Below, one piece after another: positions 7,411-12,688 of a stretch of DNA of 21,656 nt. Source of the DNA: JBGPBY01 sp041481485. Its GTDB lineage: Bacteria; Acidobacteriota; Terriglobia; 20CM-2-55-15. Each line of letters begins with the position of its first letter. The first letter of the stretch is position 1. The translations under genes were made by a program, and so were the position numbers. Under the pieces are notes generated by a model, which was not told where the DNA came from, searched no databases, and worked only from the letters and a program-made list of their open reading frames with translations. The stretch spans positions 1-21,656 of the forward strand of contig JBGPBY010000044.1 of assembly GCA_041481485.1 (NCBI GenBank), given 5' to 3'.

Positions 7411-8509
7411 GATCCCAGTCATAGGACGCGATCGCGTCAGTAACATCGAACAGTTGCATTGCCCGATCGTCTCGAGCTCGCTGGTATTCGGCCAGCGCGC
7501 GTTCGTTTCCCTGGGCAGCGGCGCGGGCGAGTAATTCCGCGTCGATCAAGGCGTCGGTCATTCCGTGAGCGGTGAGGGGATCCTTGAAGTAGCCGGCGTC
7601 GCCCACGAGCGCCCATCCGGGTCCGTTGGACTGCCGGAAGAATCCGACCTGCCCCGCGAACCCTCGGTACTTTTCCATCCTTGAAGCGCGTTCGACCACG
7701 GCCCCAAGCATGGGATTACATTCCTTCAGGAGTCGTCGATATCCAGCATCAACGTCGGCACTGACCTCGTCGTGGAAACGCCGTTGCGATACTGAAACAA
7801 AAACACAGGCCTGACCATCGTTCGTCGGAATCACCCCGACGCTCACGCCCGGACGGTAGCACCAGTGGTACCCGGTGATAGCGGTATCTGCCCAGTAGCT
7901 GAAGACAACGCCGGTCGCGTGGCGGCCGGTCTTGTAGGGTTCCGCTCCGACGAGGTTGGCCACCGTCGAATGGACGCCGTCGGCGCCGATCACGAGTTTC
8001 GCTGACACTTCGAATTGTTCTCCGTTGGCGCTCCGCAGACGCACGCCACAAACGCGCTTGTCTTGGCGCAGGAGCTCCATGAGCCGGGTTTCAAACAGGA
8101 CCTCAGCGCCCGCGGATCGAGCGGCGTCCACGAGGAGAGAGTCGATGACCGTCCGCCGCGGGGCATACAATCCATCAACGCCATCTTTAGGCTTGATCTG
8201 CACCTCCACAACATCGTCGCCGTAGTGGAACGACGTGGATCGTACCGTCGGCGTGCCCGCCGCCTTGACTCCATCAAGGATTCCCCAGCGATGAAGCTGC
8301 AACACACCGCCGCGCATCAGGGCGTGGGTTGACAGGGTGTCGGCGCCGTAACGCTCCCGGTCGGCGAGGAGCACGCGCAATCCACGCCGGGCGAGCAGCA
8401 TTGCGGTAGCGGCACCGGCGCATCGGGCGCCGATAACCACAACGTCGTAACTTTGAGATTGAGTTGCCCCAACCTTGCCCGGGTAAATCATGGCCCGCAT
8501 ATGGTACAT
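7310..8509 (-). CDS. FAD-dependent oxidoreductase (geranylgeranyl-reductase/PHBH-like)
   Basis: A flavoprotein of the PF01494 type, 399 residues from ATG 8509. Evidence: N-terminal YDVVVIGARCAGAATAMLLA (21-40), a GARCAG variant of GxGxxG, with LLADRERYG at the end of strand 2; the DG motif in VIGADGVHS (174-182); and the GD motif in LVGDAGYFKDPLTAHG (302-317), which binds the FAD ribityl chain. In-frame ATG codons at 8500 and 8491 are equally possible starts; none has a good ribosome binding site. Relatives hydroxylate aromatics or reduce prenyl chains; the substrate cannot be chosen. It is divergent from the MaoC gene with only 39 nt between, so the two probably share a control region, and convergent and overlapping with the monooxygenase. 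Confidence 0.9.
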   Translation of the reverse strand: MYHMRAMIYPGKVGATQSQSYDVVVIGARCAGAATAMLLARRGLRVLLADRERYGADTLSTHALMRGGVLQLHRWGILDGVKAAGTPTVRSTSFHYGDDVVEVQIKPKDGVDGLYAPRRTVIDSLLVDAARSAGAEVLFETRLMELLRQDKRVCGVRLRSANGEQFEVSAKLVIGADGVHSTVANLVGAEPYKTGRHATGVVFSYWADTAITGYHWCYRPGVSVGVIPTNDGQACVFVSVSQRRFHDEVSADVDAGYRRLLKECNPMLGAVVERASRMEKYRGFAGQVGFFRQSNGPGWALVGDAGYFKDPLTAHGMTDALIDAELLARAAAQGNERALAEYQRARDDRAMQLFDVTDAIASYDWDLTKVAELHRSLSDEMKKETAAVASWSPGGPQGG

Positions 8510-8548
8510 CTACAAAGCCGGTGGCGATAACTACTACAAGGAGATCCG

Positions 8549-8992
8549 ATGAGTGACAGCGATAGCCATGTGTGGCCGTATGGCATGCCGAAAGTGGGAC
8601 AGGTGGCGGAGCGCTCGCGCAAAGTGGAGGCGAGCGACATCCAGCGCTTTACCGAAATCAGCGGAGACCGCAACCCGCTTCACTACGACGAGGAGATTGC
8701 CAGGGCGAGCCGCTTCGGAGCAATCGTCGTGCAGGGAGGCGTCACGAGCGCCATCCTCAACGCGGTAGTCGCCGAAGATCTGCCTGGTCCGGGATCGGTC
8801 TTTCTCCAGGTGAACTGGAATTTCAAAGCCCCGGTTCGACCGGGAGACACAATTACGGGGCGGGCCGAGGTGATCGATGCACGAAGCGACAAGCCAATCA
8901 CCCGGCTGAAAACAAGCGTCACCCGCGACGACGGCACGGTGGTCCTCGAAGGCGACGCGGTTTGTTACACCATGCCTGTTCCCAGGAAGTAA
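8549..8992 (+). CDS. MaoC-like dehydratase
   Basis: A 147-residue single hot-dog-fold protein. The motif FTEISGDRNPLHYDEEIA (34-51) holds the hydratase catalytic pair Asp40 and His45, with GAIVVQGGVTSAIL following as in (R)-specific enoyl-CoA hydratases such as PhaJ, and NWNFKAPVRPGDTITGRAEV as the C-terminal half. Such enzymes add water to trans-2-enoyl-CoA to give (R)-3-hydroxyacyl-CoA, linking beta-oxidation with polyester or other acyl-CoA use. AAGGAGATCCG just before ATG 8549 is a strong ribosome binding site. Divergent to the flavoprotein gene, which may act on a related acyl or prenyl substrate, but this link is inference only. The BrnTA module begins 44 nt downstream on the same strand. 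Confidence 0.92.
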   Translation: MSDSDSHVWPYGMPKVGQVAERSRKVEASDIQRFTEISGDRNPLHYDEEIARASRFGAIVVQGGVTSAILNAVVAEDLPGPGSVFLQVNWNFKAPVRPGDTITGRAEVIDARSDKPITRLKTSVTRDDGTVVLEGDAVCYTMPVPRK

Positions 8993-9008
8993 CCAGGCCA
9001 GCCGCAAT

Positions 9009-9036
9009 TTGACTGTACATACAATGTACATATAGA
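9009..9036 (+). promoter_or_regulatory. brnTA promoter with palindromic operator candidate
   Basis: A perfect palindrome TGTACAT-ACA-ATGTACA lies at 9014-9030, ending 6 nt before the brnT ATG. TTGACT (9009-9014) and TATAGA (9031-9036) make a near-consensus pair spaced by 16 nt, but transcription from it would start just inside brnT. The alternative -10 TACAAT (9020-9025), inside the palindrome, would give a leader of only a few bases. No ribosome binding site precedes brnT, consistent with a leaderless or very short-leader message. BrnA or the BrnTA complex is the expected binder because these modules autorepress. Confidence 0.65.
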
Positions 9037-9330
9037 ATGGAACTCGAATTCGAGTGGGATGAGAATAAGCGGCGGGTGAACCTGGAAACGCATGGCATTG
9101 ATTTCGAGGATGCGATAGGGATTTGGGAAGGCGAAGTTCTTGAAGTCCCCTCGCCGCAGGATCATCACGGTGAAAAGCGGTTTCTTGCCTTCGGTGCAGT
9201 GGAAGGGCGCGTCATCTGTGTGGTTTTCACGCACCGAAGTAACAGAAGGCGGATTATCAGGGCGAGGAGCGCACGGCTTTATGAGCGAGAGAATTACAAG
9301 AAGGCGATTGAGCGGCCGCCAGAAGGGTAA
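9037..9330 (+). CDS. brnT: BrnT family toxin
   Basis: A 97-residue protein with the BrnT signature at its N terminus: FEWDENKRRVNLETHGIDFEDA (5-26), followed by the HGEKRFLAFGAVEGRVICVVFTHR core and the C-terminal RRRIIRARSARLYERENY segment. BrnT toxins have a RelE-like fold and cut RNA, stopping translation; they are neutralised by BrnA bound as a 2:2 complex. Length is normal and the frame is intact, so the toxin is probably functional. The start ATG has no ribosome binding site and sits next to the palindromic operator. The 3' end overlaps brnA by 50 nt in another frame, which couples their translation. Confidence 0.92.
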   Translation: MELEFEWDENKRRVNLETHGIDFEDAIGIWEGEVLEVPSPQDHHGEKRFLAFGAVEGRVICVVFTHRSNRRRIIRARSARLYERENYKKAIERPPEG

Positions 9331-9583
9331 GACCGACTGGAAGCGGGTCGATGCACTTAAGGACTCCGACATCACGAAGGCGATTCGAAAAGATCCAGAC
9401 ACTTTCGAAGTAACCCAGAAGTGGTTCGGTGAAGCGATGGTACTTCGGCCCGACCGCGATAAGGAGCCCATCACTGTACGCCTCGATTCAGACATGCTGG
9501 ATTGGTTCCGGAAGCAGGGCAGGGGATATCAGACCCGCATTAATGCGATTCTCCGTGCATATTATGAAAACCACCATCAATAA
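9281..9583 (+). CDS. brnA: BrnA family antitoxin
   Basis: A 100-residue antitoxin. The first half is polar and helical (toxin-binding); the second half is a ribbon-helix-helix DNA-binding domain: KEPITVRLDSDMLDWFRKQG (61-80) forms the beta strand and first helix, GYQTRINAILRAYYE (82-96) the second helix. This is the BrnA_antitoxin (DUF4415) pattern. The frame is open back to 9140, but ATG 9281 is preferred: GAGGAG is 11 nt upstream and the extra residues belong to the brnT shadow. Like other BrnA proteins it should repress its own promoter, most likely at the TGTACAT palindrome. Confidence 0.92.
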   Translation: MSERITRRRLSGRQKGKTDWKRVDALKDSDITKAIRKDPDTFEVTQKWFGEAMVLRPDRDKEPITVRLDSDMLDWFRKQGRGYQTRINAILRAYYENHHQ

Positions 9584-9753
9584 AGGCATCGGCCAGGAAG
9601 CATCGAGAGAGAGTTCCTTCAGGCTGAAAGTGTCCATCTGATCCATCCCATCGGATCCGCCTTTCACTTTCCAATACGTTTTCCTGCGTGATTCGATTAC
9701 GACTCCTTATTGGGAACCAATTGGGCGGGAAGGACGTCTATAGTTTAACCACG

Positions 9754-11487
9754 ATGACAGTTCACAGATTCCGATTCACGCTTGCGGTCCTGTTGCTCAT
9801 ATGCACAGCATCGTTCGCCCAGGACGCATCGACCGCGCTCACCGACGTGTCATTCCGGATTCGCACGAAGAACGATCAGGCCGTCTTTCAGATGGGGGAG
9901 GTCATTCCTCTCGAATTGTCATTCACTTCCTTTTCACCCGGCAAATATCAATTGAACATGGCGAACTACGATCGCAGCGGACGGATGAATTTCGAGCGAT
10001 TTGAAGTGTCCCCGCAGGCGAACTGGAAAGATCCGATCGCGGTCTACTATTCCAGTATCGGCGGATACATCGGCGGCGGCATATTTGGCACCGTCGATCT
10101 TTCGCAGTCGCCGGCAACGGTTGCGTTGCAGTTGAATGAATGGGTGCGCTTCGATGCGCCCGGGCAATACGATATCCGCGTTTCCTCCAATCGTGTGAAT
10201 GGCGACAGGCCCGGCAGATCCGCCGGCAACGTCGTATCCAACGTTCTCCACGTCACCATCATTCCGGCCCGTCCCGAATGGCAGGCGTCGACGCTCCGCA
10301 GCGCACTTTCCAGCATCGACGCCGTGCCGCAAACTTTCGGACAACTCCTGCCGACCGTGCCGGGTTCCACTCTCACGGCGGCAGTGAAGACTCTCCGATA
10401 TCTCGGTACGCCGGAAGCCGCCCGCGAAATGGCGCGGCGGATACGCGGCAACGCCTGGGATTGGGACTTCATGTTCGGTGTGATCGGATCGCCGGCCGTA
10501 TCGGATGGCGTCGCCGAGATGGAGCGTTTGTTCAGAGATCCCGCTTTTCCGGTCACGGGTCTCTTCATCACCACGCTATCGGTCTCGGCGGTGGAATCCC
10601 GGAATCGTCCGGTCAGCCTGAGCGAACGGAATTCCATAGAGGCCCGCTATCGTGAAGAACTGATGGGGTTCGCCGTCACCAAGACCGGCGACGCCCTCGC
10701 CGTCACGCTGCATACGATCTTCGAGGACGCGGCCATGCATTCGCGAGAGCTGGCCGCTGACCAGTCGCGTGACCTGAGCTCGAGACTTGCGTCCGTTTTT
10801 GAACTCTTACCCGTAACGGAGCAAGCCGACCTGCTCGACTACCGGTGGAGTGCAGTGGACAAGCAGGCGATGCTTCCCATTATTCCTCGAATCGCGCTGC
10901 GGCCGCCGGATTCCAGGCTTTCCGCAATAGAAGCTCAGGCATGGACCCGCGTCAGCGGCCTCGCATTCAAACGCTGGCAAGAGCTTTCACCAGACGACGC
11001 ACGGCCCTCGGTCATCGAAGAGATCCTGCGGCCCGAACCGCGCTTCGGCAGTGAGTTTCTGGGAATGCTGAAGGACGAAACCCTGCCGTCGGTCGAGGTG
11101 ACCCTCGCGGAACACCTCACAAGTTCGAAAAACAATCTGGACGCCAGCTATCGGTTGTCGTCGCTGATCGAGCGATATGCGACGCGTTCGGTGGAATCCA
11201 GGATTCTGGCGCTGCTCGATCCGATGCTGGGGAAAGGCGCTTGCGAATTGCAGAGCAACCTCCTGGCATACGTTGTCCGGGTCGATCCCGAAGCGGCACG
11301 TCCGCGTCTGGAAAAGGCACTCGCGTCAAGCGGCCAGGGATTCTCCGGATGTTACCGGCGATTATTCACGGACGTGGGGACGCGGCGGCGCTCGTCTCTG
11401 CTCCAGGAACTGGCGATGAAGAATCTCGGAAATTCGGATTCCGCCATCGCCGCCGACGCGCGGAACTACATCGATAATTCCAGGTAA
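9754..11487 (+). CDS. Secreted hypothetical protein
   Basis: A 577-residue protein with a clear Sec signal peptide (MTVHRFRFTLAVLLLICTAS, cleavage likely after SFA near residue 22). ATG 9754 is chosen for it; a GTG at 9688 would put 22 extra residues before the signal. The mature N-terminal part (about 30-180) is beta-rich and ends in WVRFDAPGQYDIRVSSNRV, like the immunoglobulin-like domains of acidobacterial surface proteins. The rest (about 190-577) is helical and has repeated 30-40-residue segments that look like HEAT-type pairs (for example LRSALSSIDAVPQTF, LRYLGTPEAAREMARRI, LEKALASSGQGF). I do not recognise a family or catalytic motif. It stands alone between brnA and the palindromic element. 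Confidence 0.8.
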   Translation: MTVHRFRFTLAVLLLICTASFAQDASTALTDVSFRIRTKNDQAVFQMGEVIPLELSFTSFSPGKYQLNMANYDRSGRMNFERFEVSPQANWKDPIAVYYSSIGGYIGGGIFGTVDLSQSPATVALQLNEWVRFDAPGQYDIRVSSNRVNGDRPGRSAGNVVSNVLHVTIIPARPEWQASTLRSALSSIDAVPQTFGQLLPTVPGSTLTAAVKTLRYLGTPEAAREMARRIRGNAWDWDFMFGVIGSPAVSDGVAEMERLFRDPAFPVTGLFITTLSVSAVESRNRPVSLSERNSIEARYREELMGFAVTKTGDALAVTLHTIFEDAAMHSRELAADQSRDLSSRLASVFELLPVTEQADLLDYRWSAVDKQAMLPIIPRIALRPPDSRLSAIEAQAWTRVSGLAFKRWQELSPDDARPSVIEEILRPEPRFGSEFLGMLKDETLPSVEVTLAEHLTSSKNNLDASYRLSSLIERYATRSVESRILALLDPMLGKGACELQSNLLAYVVRVDPEAARPRLEKALASSGQGFSGCYRRLFTDVGTRRRSSLLQELAMKNLGNSDSAIAADARNYIDNSR

Positions 11488-11508
11488 CCTTCCCGCTGAC
11501 TGCGCCGG

Positions 11509-11668
11509 TTGAGAATTGAAAATTGATTGATGATTATTGATTATTGCGCTTGGTAGATGAGAATTCCTGGTACTCGCACAACCCCAAGGCAGTCGGGTTT
11601 GAAGAGCGGTCTGTTCAAAATTACAAAGCGCAATAATCAATAATCATCAATCAATTTTCAATTCTCAA
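11509..11668. mobile_element. MITE-like element, 160 bp with 43-bp perfect inverted ends
   Basis: Positions 11509-11551 and 11626-11668 are exact reverse complements over 43 bp. The arms are AT-rich, with repeating TTGATTATTG-like units ending in TTGCGCTT, in clear contrast to the GC-rich surroundings. The 74-bp centre (11552-11625) has normal base composition. No transposase is encoded and no flanking direct repeat is obvious (ACTGCGCCGG on the left, AATCGAATCG on the right). A non-autonomous inverted-repeat element is the best reading; a large cruciform-forming regulatory or terminator structure is the alternative. The last arm provides the stop codon of the minus-strand gene that follows. 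Confidence 0.8.
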
Positions 11669-12156
11669 AATCGAATCGTCATGTAAGAATTCCAGTGTGC
11701 TTTGGCGCGGCAACTGGATATCCTCAGGTCATCGCACTCGAGCCGTTGAATCCTGTCCGGCAGGAGTGGACCGAGTTCGTCGGCCGCCGCCCTGGCGTCT
11801 ATGAGGTCGTGAACCCAGGCAATGATCTGAAGCGGCAACGTCGGCAATACCTGCTCCGCACTCACCGCCGCAAGTAATCGCAGGGCGCCTTCGATAAATA
11901 GAAAAGCGAAAATCCAGGACGGATTCAGAATCAATCCCGCAATGCCCAATCCGTCCTTGGCAGCGTTCAACGCACCGGCGACGTAAAAGATTGTGCCCGG
12001 CGCTGAGGCAAGAAACTCAATCGCCCCGGATGCGATCGCGGGCACATGCAAGTCGGAACGGTTTCGAATGGGCCACCACAACCGGTACCGCTCTGGAATG
12101 GCGCAAACCAGGATGGATAACGGCATCAATAAGAGTTTGGGAACATTCGAATTCAT
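11665..12156 (-). CDS. Hypothetical membrane protein
   Basis: About 163 residues from ATG 12156. A GTG at 12219, preceded by GAAGGATCAA, would add 21 residues and has the better ribosome binding site, so the start is open. The middle is hydrophobic: IASGAIEFLASAPGTIFYVAGALNA, then SWIFAFLFIEGALRLLAAVSA and LPTLPLQIIAWVHDLI, suggesting two or three membrane helices. The C-terminal part is polar. No family recognised, although similar short proteins with IP-E--R and a LLAA helix occur in acidobacteria. The stop codon TGA (11665-11667) lies within the arm of the palindromic element, so the original C terminus may have been replaced. Divergent from the BlaI-like gene. Confidence 0.65.
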   Translation of the reverse strand: MNSNVPKLLLMPLSILVCAIPERYRLWWPIRNRSDLHVPAIASGAIEFLASAPGTIFYVAGALNAAKDGLGIAGLILNPSWIFAFLFIEGALRLLAAVSAEQVLPTLPLQIIAWVHDLIDARAAADELGPLLPDRIQRLECDDLRISSCRAKAHWNSYMTIRF

Positions 12157-12245
12157 TGGGGTCGGCGACACCTTGATTGGATATAGCCTAAGGCAAGGAC
12201 GCAAAGTCGCCTTGTTCACTTGATCCTTCGTGTCTCGAAACCTTC

Positions 12246-12273
12246 TTGACTCTGACTATGTCGATAGTATACT
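12246..12273 (+). promoter_or_regulatory. Promoter of BlaI/M56 operon with operator candidate
   Basis: TTGACT (12246-12251) and TATACT (12268-12273), 16 nt apart, form a strong sigma-70-type promoter; transcription would begin near 12280. Between the boxes is the dyad ACTAT-GTCG-ATAGT (12255-12268), which touches the -10 box. BlaI/MecI repressors bind dyads with ACTACA/TGTAGT-like half-sites placed just so, so this is the likely autorepression site. The promoter lies downstream of the GTG at 12230, which rules out that start for a transcript made here. Confidence 0.7.
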
Positions 12274-12301
12274 GAACGGACGTATAGGAGATAGAACTAC
12301 A

Positions 12302-12688
12302 TTGACACTTCCGAAGCTTACACCTTTAGAGCTGCGAATCATGGAAGCGCTGTGGAACAACGGCGTCTCATCGGTGCGGGAGATCCAGCAGACTTTTCCG
12401 GAGCCCGGCAGGCCCGCCTATACCACCGTGCAGACCACGGTCTACCGGCTCGAGCGAAAAGCTGCGCTCCGTTGCGTCAAGAGAATCAGCAACGCGAACA
12501 TGTTTGAAGCGGCGATTTCGCGAGACGACGCGCACGGCAGCCTGATCGACGGCATCCTTCAAATGTTTGGCGGGAAAGTGAAACCCGTCATGGCCCGGCT
12601 GGTCGAGTCCGGGCAGCTGACGCTCGAAGACGTCAAGGAAGCTGAGGACGCTATTCGAAAGCTTTCCAGGAAGAAGAGAGACAAATGA
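12302..12688 (+). CDS. BlaI/MecI/CopY family transcriptional repressor
   Basis: A 128-residue repressor. Winged helix-turn-helix: LTPLELRIMEALWNNGVSSVREIQQTF (6-32) then YTTVQTTVYRLERKAALRC (40-58), the classic BlaI pattern; the C-terminal half (about 78-120) is the dimerisation helix region. TTG 12302 is chosen because AGGAG lies 11 nt upstream, the length equals that of BlaI, and the strong promoter at 12246-12273 would exclude the GTG at 12230. In the Bla/Mec systems the partner membrane peptidase leads to cleavage of the repressor and induction. Here the partner gene overlaps by ATGA (12685-12688), giving coupled translation. Regulated targets beyond its own operon are unknown; no beta-lactamase gene is in the window. 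Confidence 0.93.
   Translation: MTLPKLTPLELRIMEALWNNGVSSVREIQQTFPEPGRPAYTTVQTTVYRLERKAALRCVKRISNANMFEAAISRDDAHGSLIDGILQMFGGKVKPVMARLVESGQLTLEDVKEAEDAIRKLSRKKRDK

Noticed and set aside
9584..9753. Possible terminator hairpin after brnA (GAAAGTG with CACTTTC about 40 nt apart)
   Set aside because: The loop is long and there is no T tract; chance pairing cannot be excluded.
9688..9753. GTG 9688 start for the secreted hypothetical protein
   Set aside because: It would place 22 polar residues ahead of a well-formed signal peptide beginning at ATG 9754.
11552..11625. Short frame in the centre of the palindromic element
   Set aside because: Only about 30 codons between stops, with no start codon and no family match; no evidence for coding.
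12230..12301. N-terminal extension of the BlaI-like repressor from GTG 12230
   Set aside because: The frame crosses the promoter boxes at 12246-12273, and TTG 12302 with AGGAG gives the normal family length.
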